Shown: piece after piece, positions 8,693-16,471 of the stretch
Layout: each line of letters begins with the position of its first letter
Numbering within the stretch: position 1 is the first letter of the stretch
Assembly: GCF_017652985.1 (NCBI RefSeq)
Contig: NZ_JAGGDJ010000006.1
Location: 1 to 64,000, forward strand
Length of the DNA stretch: 64,000 nt
From: Paenibacillus artemisiicola
GTDB lineage: Bacteria; Bacillota; Bacilli; Paenibacillales; Paenibacillaceae
Direction: 5' to 3'
The notes under the pieces: model-generated
Database searches by the model: none
Seen by the model: the letters and a program-made list of their open reading frames with translations, nothing else
Told to the model about the DNA's origin: nothing
Program-made: the position numbers and the translations under genes

Positions 8693-8719
8693 TTGACAGC
8701 GGTTACAGACCATTATAAG
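8693..8719 (+). promoter_or_regulatory. Promoter of the binding protein gene at 8731
   Basis: TTGACA at 8693-8698 and TATAAG at 8714-8719 are separated by 15 bases, shorter than ideal. They lie in the 65-base gap between the divergent YesM and binding-protein starts. Confidence 0.5.
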
Positions 8720-8730
8720 GGGATTGCAAA

Positions 8731-10191
8731 ATGATGAAAAGCGTCGATTCTCGTCCGGCGAAGCTGCTGCTTGCCGGCCTGGCTTTCCTGGCGGCCGCGG
8801 GCTGCGCCGGCTCCGCCGCGGATCCGGGCGCCGAGCCGGACCCGGCGGCCGCGGCGCCGGAGACGATCAAGCTCGCCGTGGAGGACTCCCCCGCGGCGAA
8901 GGACGTCGAGCGGCTGATCGCGGCTTATAACGCGGAGCATCCGAAGACGCCGGCGGAGCTGATCGAGCTGCCGCGCGACCGGTACGACGAGTCGCTGAAC
9001 CTGCTGATGACGTCGGGCGAGGGCCCGGACGTCTTCCAGATCGGCACCGGCTGGCTGACGAGCTATATCTACAAGAACTGGCTGCTCGACCTGTCCGAGG
9101 CGGCGCCGGACGAGGTGCGCCAGGCCTATCCCGCTTGGGCGGCGGACTACACGAAGCAGAACGACCACTACTACGCGATCCCGTCCGCCATGTCGACGGT
9201 CCGGCTCGTCTACAACAAGGAGCTGCTCGCGAGCGCCGGCTGCGACCCGGACGATCCGCCTTCCACGCTGGACGAAGTGACCGCGTGCGCGGTCCGCGTG
9301 TCCAAGGCGGGGACAGGCTACCGCAAGTACGGCTTCGCGCTGCCGGCGAGCGAGGACGAGACCGGCTTCCAGCAGCCGCTCGAGACCGCGGGGACGTACA
9401 GCGGGGCGTATTATTACGATTTCGCGAAAGGGAACTACGATTTCTCGGTCTATCTGCCCTGGTTCGAAGCGATGCTCGCGATGAAGCGGGACGGCGGCTT
9501 GTTCCCGGGCGAAATGTCGCTAAAGGCGGATACGGCGCTGACGCAGTTCGCGGAAGGGAACATCGGGATGATGATCGTGTCGAGCCGGGACATCGCCGCG
9601 CTCGATCGCCTGACGCCGGCCTCGTTCGCCTGGGGCATCGCGATGCCGCCGTTGTTCGACGCTTCCGACCGGGGCAAGGGGGCGCTCATGATCGAGCCCG
9701 AGCCGCCGTTCGCCGTCAACGCCGTGACCGCGCATCGCGACGGGGCGATCGCGCTGTGGCGGTACCTGCTGTCGGACGGCTATCTCGGCGAGCTGTACAA
9801 GGCCGGCGACGTCATTCCCGCGCGCGGGGACGTGACGGCGGACGCGCGGTACCGGCCGGAGCTGCCGGCGATGGGGCGGTTTTTGCCGGGGAGCGGGGAA
9901 TCGATTTACCCGAAGGACCCGAAGTTCATTTTGAAGTACGAGCCGACGCAGTTCAGCCAGCGCAATCTCGGGGATGCCGCGCGGATGAAGGCGTACCGGG
10001 ACATTTTGCAGGGGCTGCGCGAGCCGAAGGAAGCGCTGGACGAGCTGAGCGCGCAGTACAACAAGTCGCTGAACGACGCCGTGTACCAGAAGCTTATCAA
10101 TCGGAACGACTACGTGATGCCGGATTTCGATCCGCTGCACCCGCTCGCGGGGACGAAATTGCCGGCGGTTCCGGCCGACAAGAGCCGGTAG
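8731..10191 (+). CDS. Sugar ABC transporter substrate-binding lipoprotein (orphan)
   Basis: A 486-residue protein with a lipoprotein signal (LAAAGC, Cys25). It has the usual two-lobed family 1 layout: an early MTSGEGPDVFQIGTGW segment and the later LTQFAEGNIGMMIVSSRD. It would capture an oligosaccharide at the outer face of the membrane. No permease gene follows. It lies between the divergent YesM kinase and the GH30 gene, so it may feed the permeases at 18117-20011 or work with YesM in sensing; both are inference. AAGGGG sits 8 bases before the first ATG (a second ATG follows directly). Confidence 0.85.
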   Translation: MMKSVDSRPAKLLLAGLAFLAAAGCAGSAADPGAEPDPAAAAPETIKLAVEDSPAAKDVERLIAAYNAEHPKTPAELIELPRDRYDESLNLLMTSGEGPDVFQIGTGWLTSYIYKNWLLDLSEAAPDEVRQAYPAWAADYTKQNDHYYAIPSAMSTVRLVYNKELLASAGCDPDDPPSTLDEVTACAVRVSKAGTGYRKYGFALPASEDETGFQQPLETAGTYSGAYYYDFAKGNYDFSVYLPWFEAMLAMKRDGGLFPGEMSLKADTALTQFAEGNIGMMIVSSRDIAALDRLTPASFAWGIAMPPLFDASDRGKGALMIEPEPPFAVNAVTAHRDGAIALWRYLLSDGYLGELYKAGDVIPARGDVTADARYRPELPAMGRFLPGSGESIYPKDPKFILKYEPTQFSQRNLGDAARMKAYRDILQGLREPKEALDELSAQYNKSLNDAVYQKLINRNDYVMPDFDPLHPLAGTKLPAVPADKSR

Positions 10192-10223
10192 CGCGCGGAA
10201 TTCGAGCCGGTTCGCGATGTCGA

Positions 10224-10284
10224 TAGAAAATTGATAGCCGCCGTAGATAATTGGATGTCGGTTCCGGATGTAAGCGGATACACT
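10224..10284 (+). promoter_or_regulatory. Direct-repeat operator and promoter of the GH30 gene
   Basis: Two half-sites, TAGAAAATTGAT (10224) and TAGATAATTGGAT (10244), start exactly 20 bases apart. They are followed 22 bases later by the -10 candidate TACACT (10279-10284). No good -35 exists, which suits an activator. The block GCCGCCGTAGATAATTGGAT (10237-10256) recurs exactly at 16372-16391 at the same distance from a -10. A YesN-type AraC regulator is the likely ligand (inference). Confidence 0.6.
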
Positions 10285-10317
10285 TGGAGGTGATCACACA
10301 GAAGAGGAGATGGACTA

Positions 10318-13300
10318 ATGACTCTTTCGTCATGGCGAAGAGCGCTCGGACTTTCGCTGGCGGCGCTGCTCGCGCTCCCGGCGCTGCCCGTCAAGCCGGC
10401 GGGGGCCGCGGCTTCGGCGGAGGCCGCAACGGCGGCGACCGCGGCGGCGGCCGCGTCGTACGACGTCGATATTTCGGGGGACGATCAGCAGACGGTGAAG
10501 GGCTGGGGCGTGTTCCCTTCGTGGAACCGCGCGGACTGGAACCGGGATTTCACCGACAAGACGGGCGCGCAGGAGGCGTTGTTCGAGGATCTCGGCGCGA
10601 CGCTGTTCCGTGTTATGATTCCGGCCGTGGCCGGGGACGGGGACGGCAATCTGATCGACGCCAAAATGCAGGAGATTTACGATCTGATCCAGACCGGGGA
10701 GACGCGGGGCATGCACGATTACATCGTCTCGGTCTGGTCGCCGCCGGTCGGCATGAAGACCTTGCCCACCGTCAACGGCTGGACGGGCTCGGAGCATGTC
10801 CGGCTGAAGCCGGAGAAGGAAGAAGCGTACGCGGACTACCTCGTGAACGCGATCCGCTGGCTGGCGGACAAAGGCGCGAGCGTGCCGAAGGCGCTCAGCT
10901 TCCAGAACGAGCCGCTGTCGCAAATCGTGAGCGAGTGGTGCTATTGGGGCGGCGATAACGGGACGCAATACAAGCGCGTCGCCAAGCTGCTCCGCGCGAA
11001 GCTCGACGAAGCCGGGCTGACGGACGTGCGGATTCTCGGGCCGGAAGGCGCCGCGTACCACGAGAATGAGCTGCTGCTCGGGGAGAACTTCTCTTCGCTC
11101 GCCGCCGATCCGGAGCTGAACCGGGCGATCGGCGGACTGGCGTCGCACAGCTATTTCGCGAAGGGCTTCGACAACGATGCCGTTTACCGCGGTTTCCGCG
11201 ACGCGCTGGACCGGGCGCCGGACAAGGATCTCTGGCAGACCGAGTACAGCACGCTCGTCTCCGGCGCGTCGGAGATGGACATGGCCATCAACGCCGCCGA
11301 GCGGCTGGCGGGCGACATGGCGCTGATCGAGGACAATTATTGGTTCTGGTGGCTGGGCTGGGCGAACGGCCGGCATCCGACCGACGTCGGCGAAGTGCTG
11401 CTGGACGGGGACGGGTACACGGTGACGAAATCGAAGGCGTTCTACGTGCTCAGCAACCTGTTCAACCGCGTGCCCGTCGGCTCCAAGGTGCGCCGGGTCA
11501 GCGCCGATCCGGCCTCCGGCCTGACGACGACGGACGCGGTCTGGATGGACGCCGTCGCGTTCGTGAACGGCGGGCAGACCGTCGCGCTGCTCGTCAATCC
11601 GACGAACGAGGCGAAGACCGTCAACGTGAACGGGCTGACCGGGGCGACGGCGAACGCGTACCAGCTGACCGGCTCCGTGCCCAAGGGACAGGACATGACG
11701 CTGGCCGCGTCGCGGAACGTGGTCGGCGGCACGGCCGCCGGCATCGCGCTCCCGGCGCGGAGCGTGACCGTCGTCGCGACGTCCGCCGGGGATCAGGCGC
11801 CGCCGCATATCGTGTTCGATCAGACCGGCAGCTCCGCGGTCCGCGACGCCGATTACGCGATGCGTACGCCGGCGTATCCGGTGTCGGGCCGTCTGGACGA
11901 GCCGGGCACGCTGCGGATCAACGGACAGGACGTGCCCGTCGGGGCGGACGGCGCCTTCAGCGCGAACGTGACGCTGCAGCCCGGCGACAATACGATTACG
12001 GCGGAGGCGGCGGACGAGGCCGGCAACGCGGGCGAGCCCGAAACGCTGTTCGTCCGGTACGACCCGGCTTACTTGGGGCTGACGCTGGAGCAGAGCGGAA
12101 CGCTGTACGTCAACCGCGGCGAGTTCGCCGTGACGGGACGGACCAACGGCGGCGCGGATGTGACCGTCAAGCAGACGGCCGGAGGCGACACGGTGAAGGA
12201 GACGACCTATCCCGTCGGCTCGCCGGAGGAGGGCGGCTCGGAGGACGCCGTGCTCCGTCAGATCCTGAACGACAATTACGTATCGGCTAGCGCCGGCTTG
12301 ACCGCCGCCCAGGGCGGATTCACGACGAACGCGCAGGTCGTATGGGATGCCGGCTCCGTCTTCGCGCCGGCCGAAGGGAACCGATCGCTGCGGCTCAAAT
12401 TGTCGCCGGGCTTCGCGCGCGCCGGGTTTAATTTCCTGAACGCGGCGAATCAGGCGGCGTCGGAGGATTACGCCGCCGTGGCGGGCACGGCCGAGCTGCG
12501 CTTCGACGTCTATACGAAGTCGAAGGTCGACAGCCTGTCCGCCGTCTTGGAATCGGCGAGCGGGGGAACGGTCGTCGAAGCCCGCGTGCCGCTCTCGGCT
12601 TATATCGCCGCGGCGGATTACGGGGCGAAGTGGACGCAGGTCGCGATTCCGCTGCGCGATTTCGACGCGGCGCCGCATTACGACGCCGCGACCGGCGAAG
12701 CGACGGCGCTTCCCGTCTCGTGGAGCGCGGTGCGCGCGGTCGGCTTCGCGAGCGAGCATACGGTCTATTACGACCCGTACGTCGACGACCTGAAGATCGT
12801 CCAGACCGGTATTCCGGCCGGCGACGGCTCCGGCGGCGAAGCGGGCGGCGGCGAGCCGGCGTCCCTCGCGTTCGAAGCGCCGCTCGCGCTGCGCAAGGGC
12901 GAGAACGAGATCGCCGTCACGGCGGTCAACCGGCTGAACCAAGCCGCCGCGCCGGCATCCCTCTCGGTCGTGTACGATTCCGATCCGCCGGTGCTGACGC
13001 TGCCTGAGACAGACGCGACGTCCGGCACGAGCTACGTGCTGAACGGCCGCGTGAACGAAGACGCCGCCGTGACGGTCAACGGGACGCCGGCGGCTTTGAA
13101 GCCGGACCGGACGTTCACGGCGATCGTGCCCGTGGTCAAGGGCGAGAACGCGATTCAGGTCGCCGCGAAGGATCCCGCGGGCAACGTCGCGCAGGCCGTC
13201 GTCTCCGTGACGGCCAATCCCGTCGAGGACGGCTCGCTGGCGCCCGGCGTCGCGCCGGCGGCTAAGGCGGACACTCCGCCGACGATCGACGGCGACTTGT

Positions 13301-16092
13301 CGGAGGCGGGCTGGACCGTCAATAACCGCGTCGAGAAGCGAATCACCGGGGCTTCCGACAACACCGTCGCGTTCGGTACGATGTGGGACGCCGACAACCT
13401 GTACGTCGCGGTGAAGGTGTTGGACGCCGATCTGTTCAACGACACGGCCGGCGCCCAAACGTATCAGGACGACTCGGTCGAGATTTACGTGGACGGCGAT
13501 AACGCGCGCAGCTCCGCGTACGGTTCGGACGACCATCAGATCACGCTTGGCTGGCACGACGACCAATTGTCGGTCGGCGGCGATATCGCGGGCATCGCCT
13601 TCGCCCAGCGGGACATCGCGGGCGGCTTCGCGGCCGAGCTGGCCATACCGTGGGGCGGCATCGGCATCGCGCCGCCGTCCGCCGGCGCGGTCATCGGCTT
13701 CGACGCCGCGTACAACGACGACGACGGCGGCAACGGCGGGCTGCGCGAGAGCCAATTGATGTGGCGCGGCAACGCGGACGACTGGCGGAGCACGGCGGCG
13801 TTCGGCAGCCTGTATTTGACCGGCGGCAAGCCGGCGGCGGTCGCGGTCGAGCCGTCCGGCGCGCTGATCGTGGACGGGGCGCTCGACGAGCCGTCGTGGC
13901 AGCTTCGCGCGAGCGCCGCCAAGCCGATTACCGGCGCGTCCTATAACGCCGTGACGTTCGGCGCGCTCGCCGACGCGGAGAATCTGTACGTCGGCGTCAA
14001 AGTGCTCGACGCGGACCTGCGCAACGATTCGGCGCAAGCGTATCAGGACGATTCGGTCGAGGTCTACCTGGATGCCGACCATAACGAAGGTACCGCGTAC
14101 GACGCGCACGACCGCCAGCTGACGCTCGGCTGGCACGACGGAGCGCTGTCCGTGATCGGCGGCGCCTTGGCGGACGTCCAATACGCCCAGCGGGATATCA
14201 GCGGCGGCTATACGGCCGAAATCGCCATCCCGTGGACGTCGCTGAACGTCAGCCCCGCCCGCGACGTTACGCTCGGGTTCGACGTCGGCAACAACGACGA
14301 CGACGGGGGCAGCGGCGGCGACCGCGACAGCCAGCTCATGTGGAGCGGCACGGGGGACAATTGGCGGGACGCGTCCCGGTTCGGCGAGCTGCTGATCCAT
14401 AACCTGAGCCTGCCGCTGCCGGCGCACGAGACGCCGGAGCCGGACGGACTCGAGGCGTTCGCGGACGACGACGGCGATCTGAGCAAGCTGTTCGCGAAAT
14501 CGGCGCACATCGTCAACGCCGCCGGGCATCCGGAGAATTTCGCGGACGACGCGACCCGGATCGCGCACAACATCGACAATCCGGCGGAGCCCGAATACGT
14601 CGTGTACCGGTCGCCGGCCGGGGATATCTATTCCTTCGACGTCACGACGGGGCTCTTCTCGAATACGCCGCAATTTTCATTCTACGGCTCGGCGGACGGC
14701 GTGCAGTATACCAAGCTCACGGCGGCTTCGACGCTGATCGGCGGCGCGAACGGCTACGGCGTGTTCCGCAATGCCGCAAGCGGGCTGCCGGCCGGCATCA
14801 AGTATTTGAAGATCGAATTCCCGGGCCTCGAGAATTGGAAGGAACAGCTGATGAACGTCGCGTTCAAGCATTTCGGGGAGACGGCGCCGCCGAACGAAGG
14901 CGAAACCGCGACTTTCGTTGACGAGGCGGGCGATCTAAGCAAGCTGTCGGGCAAGTCGGGGCATATCGTCAACGCGCTCGGCGGGCAGGTGGAGAAATAC
15001 GGCGGCGACGGCACCCGGATCATCCACGCGAACGACGACAGCCTGGAGCCGGAGTACGTCATCTACGCGTCGCCGGCCGGGGACATCCGGTCGTTCGAGG
15101 CGAACGTCACGAACTGGACGGGGCTGCCCGACGCCTTGCCGTTCACGGCCTACGGCTCGGCGGACGGCCAAAGCTTCGCGGCGCTTCCGGCAGGCGCGCA
15201 AATGCTGAGCACCGCGGCCGGGTACGACACCCTGCTCGTCGGCGCCGGCGACATGCCGGCCGGCATCCGGTACTTGAAGCTCGTCTTCCCGTACGGCGAC
15301 CCGGCATGCGACAATTGGACGAGCACGATTAACCGCGTGTCGTTCGTCTACGACGCCGATGACGATTCGGCCGCCGGTCCCGTCGCCGCATCGCCGGCCT
15401 TGAACGGAGCGGCATCCGTCGCGGCCGGCCGGACGTTCGCGCTGACGTACGGGCTGACCGGCGTGGAGGGGGTCATCGCGGCGGAGGAGCTGACGCTGCA
15501 TTACGACCCCGCCTTGTTCGAATTCGCGACGGCGGAAGCGGCGAAGCCCGGCTTCGGCATCGCCGGCCAGACGGCGGCGCCGGGCGCGGTGCGCTTCGTG
15601 CTTGCCGCGGCGGGCACGGAGAACGCGGTGACGGCGGACGGGGACGTGCTGCGCGTGACGCTGCGGGCGAAGACGCCGGAGGCGTCCGCGTCCGCCGCGA
15701 TCGCGGCGACGGATCAAGTCGCGGCGAATCCGGCCGGCGAGGAGACGCGGCTCGCGGACGCGGAGCTGCGCGTCCAAATCGCGGTCGTGGACAAGTCCGC
15801 GCTGACCGCGCTGCTCGCCGCGGCGGGCAGCAAGCTGGACGCCGCGGCGGAAGGCACGCATCCGGGGCAGTACCGGGCAGGCGCCAAGGCGGCGCTGCAA
15901 GCCGCGATCCAGGCCGCGCAGGCCGTCGCGGACGACGACGACGCCGACCAAGCCGGCGTCGACGCGGCCGTTCCGCCTCTGCAGGCGGCGCTGACGGCGT
16001 TCGACGGGCTGCTCGTCCGGGACGGCGACCTGAACGGCGACGGCCGGATCGGCGCCGGCGACGTCGCCATGGCCGCGGGCTATTACGGCTAG
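10318..16092 (+). CDS. Giant secreted GH30-family glycosidase with CBM9, cohesin and interrupted dockerin domains
   Basis: A 1924-residue exported enzyme with a signal peptide over residues 1-31. The GH30 barrel (about 45-490) has candidate acid/base Glu198 in FQNEPLS and nucleophile Glu309 in WQTEYS. Next come an Ig-like module (about 510-590), a CBM11/CIA30-like sandwich (640-840), another Ig-like module (885-970) and two CBM9/DOMON-like domains (980-1170 and 1175-1360). Two repeats of a sandwich domain I cannot name (1375-1520, 1531-1680), a cohesin-like domain (1685-1820) and a helical spacer follow. The protein ends in a half dockerin DLNGDGRIGAGD, where a TAG truncates it; the frame stays open to 16203. 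It probably acts on plant xylan or a related beta-glycan. GAGGAG lies 8 bases before the ATG. Confidence 0.88.
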   Translation: MTLSSWRRALGLSLAALLALPALPVKPAGAAASAEAATAATAAAAASYDVDISGDDQQTVKGWGVFPSWNRADWNRDFTDKTGAQEALFEDLGATLFRVMIPAVAGDGDGNLIDAKMQEIYDLIQTGETRGMHDYIVSVWSPPVGMKTLPTVNGWTGSEHVRLKPEKEEAYADYLVNAIRWLADKGASVPKALSFQNEPLSQIVSEWCYWGGDNGTQYKRVAKLLRAKLDEAGLTDVRILGPEGAAYHENELLLGENFSSLAADPELNRAIGGLASHSYFAKGFDNDAVYRGFRDALDRAPDKDLWQTEYSTLVSGASEMDMAINAAERLAGDMALIEDNYWFWWLGWANGRHPTDVGEVLLDGDGYTVTKSKAFYVLSNLFNRVPVGSKVRRVSADPASGLTTTDAVWMDAVAFVNGGQTVALLVNPTNEAKTVNVNGLTGATANAYQLTGSVPKGQDMTLAASRNVVGGTAAGIALPARSVTVVATSAGDQAPPHIVFDQTGSSAVRDADYAMRTPAYPVSGRLDEPGTLRINGQDVPVGADGAFSANVTLQPGDNTITAEAADEAGNAGEPETLFVRYDPAYLGLTLEQSGTLYVNRGEFAVTGRTNGGADVTVKQTAGGDTVKETTYPVGSPEEGGSEDAVLRQILNDNYVSASAGLTAAQGGFTTNAQVVWDAGSVFAPAEGNRSLRLKLSPGFARAGFNFLNAANQAASEDYAAVAGTAELRFDVYTKSKVDSLSAVLESASGGTVVEARVPLSAYIAAADYGAKWTQVAIPLRDFDAAPHYDAATGEATALPVSWSAVRAVGFASEHTVYYDPYVDDLKIVQTGIPAGDGSGGEAGGGEPASLAFEAPLALRKGENEIAVTAVNRLNQAAAPASLSVVYDSDPPVLTLPETDATSGTSYVLNGRVNEDAAVTVNGTPAALKPDRTFTAIVPVVKGENAIQVAAKDPAGNVAQAVVSVTANPVEDGSLAPGVAPAAKADTPPTIDGDLSEAGWTVNNRVEKRITGASDNTVAFGTMWDADNLYVAVKVLDADLFNDTAGAQTYQDDSVEIYVDGDNARSSAYGSDDHQITLGWHDDQLSVGGDIAGIAFAQRDIAGGFAAELAIPWGGIGIAPPSAGAVIGFDAAYNDDDGGNGGLRESQLMWRGNADDWRSTAAFGSLYLTGGKPAAVAVEPSGALIVDGALDEPSWQLRASAAKPITGASYNAVTFGALADAENLYVGVKVLDADLRNDSAQAYQDDSVEVYLDADHNEGTAYDAHDRQLTLGWHDGALSVIGGALADVQYAQRDISGGYTAEIAIPWTSLNVSPARDVTLGFDVGNNDDDGGSGGDRDSQLMWSGTGDNWRDASRFGELLIHNLSLPLPAHETPEPDGLEAFADDDGDLSKLFAKSAHIVNAAGHPENFADDATRIAHNIDNPAEPEYVVYRSPAGDIYSFDVTTGLFSNTPQFSFYGSADGVQYTKLTAASTLIGGANGYGVFRNAASGLPAGIKYLKIEFPGLENWKEQLMNVAFKHFGETAPPNEGETATFVDEAGDLSKLSGKSGHIVNALGGQVEKYGGDGTRIIHANDDSLEPEYVIYASPAGDIRSFEANVTNWTGLPDALPFTAYGSADGQSFAALPAGAQMLSTAAGYDTLLVGAGDMPAGIRYLKLVFPYGDPACDNWTSTINRVSFVYDADDDSAAGPVAASPALNGAASVAAGRTFALTYGLTGVEGVIAAEELTLHYDPALFEFATAEAAKPGFGIAGQTAAPGAVRFVLAAAGTENAVTADGDVLRVTLRAKTPEASASAAIAATDQVAANPAGEETRLADAELRVQIAVVDKSALTALLAAAGSKLDAAAEGTHPGQYRAGAKAALQAAIQAAQAVADDDDADQAGVDAAVPPLQAALTAFDGLLVRDGDLNGDGRIGAGDVAMAAGYYG

Positions 16093-16203
16093 ACGGCGGC
16101 CGACGCCGGTTGGGCCGAGACGTACCGCTACGCGGACCTGAACGGCGACGGCAGGATCGACCAAGCGGATTTCGCCGCGATCGCGGCGCTGATTCTGGCG
16201 TAA
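16093..16203 (+). pseudogene. In-frame second half of the dockerin, cut off by an amber codon
   Basis: Directly after the TAG the same frame encodes a 36-residue peptide, TAADAGWAETYRYADLNGDG then RIDQADFAAIAALILA, ending in TAA. It is the second calcium-binding repeat of a type I dockerin (DLNGDGRIDQAD, matching DLNGDGRIGAGD before the stop). Related dockerins usually have Lys at the stop position (YYGK-S/T-A), and AAG to TAG is one base. The remaining gap to 16471 holds degenerate GC-rich repeats, a terminator and the next operator. Confidence 0.8.
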
Positions 16204-16290
16204 GCCGGCAGGCGAGGGCGGCACGCGCAAGCTTGCATGCGAAGCCGGCATACGTAAGCCGGCAAGCGCAGCCGGCACGCCTAAGCAGGC
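16202..16290. repeat. Degenerate 13-14 bp repeats
   Basis: About six imperfect units built around AAGCCGGCANNCG (16202, 16229, 16242, 16256, 16270) follow the dockerin frame and precede the terminator. They are too irregular for a CRISPR and have no coding signal. Confidence 0.5.
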
Positions 16291-16298
16291 GGATGAAG

Positions 16299-16329
16299 GG
16301 CGGCTCCCGCGAACGGGGGCCGTCTTTTT
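16299..16329 (+). terminator. Terminator of the GH30 gene
   Basis: GGCGGCTCCC pairs with GGGGGCCGTC (two G-U pairs) and is followed by TTTTT. Confidence 0.75.
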
Positions 16330-16358
16330 CGTCGGGAGAGACGTTCGGCCCGATCCGA

Positions 16359-16419
16359 TAGATTTTCAAAGGCCGCCGTAGATAATTGGATTCAGCCCAG
16401 CGGCGAAAGCGTCTACAAT
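16359..16419 (+). promoter_or_regulatory. Direct-repeat operator and promoter of the LplABC-type importer
   Basis: Half-sites TAGATTTTCAAA (16359) and TAGATAATTGGAT (16379) start 20 bases apart. The -10 candidate TACAAT (16414-16419) begins 22 bases after the second. The layout is the same as in front of the GH30 gene at 10224-10284, with a 20-base identical core. Confidence 0.65.
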
Positions 16420-16471
16420 GAGAACTGTCACCACCATTCATGCAGGCTTCATACACAAAAGGAGGGTTTCC

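Noticed and set aside
10330-14673. 1447-codon open frame on the minus strand
   Set aside because: It is a shadow of the GH30 gene on the other strand. High GC leaves antisense frames open; the translation is Arg/Val/His-rich without motifs, and the sense frame has clear domains.
16090-16092. Pyrrolysine or selenocysteine recoding at the TAG
   Set aside because: TAG is not a selenocysteine codon, no pyl genes or recoding element are seen, and a Lys-to-amber point mutation explains it more simply.
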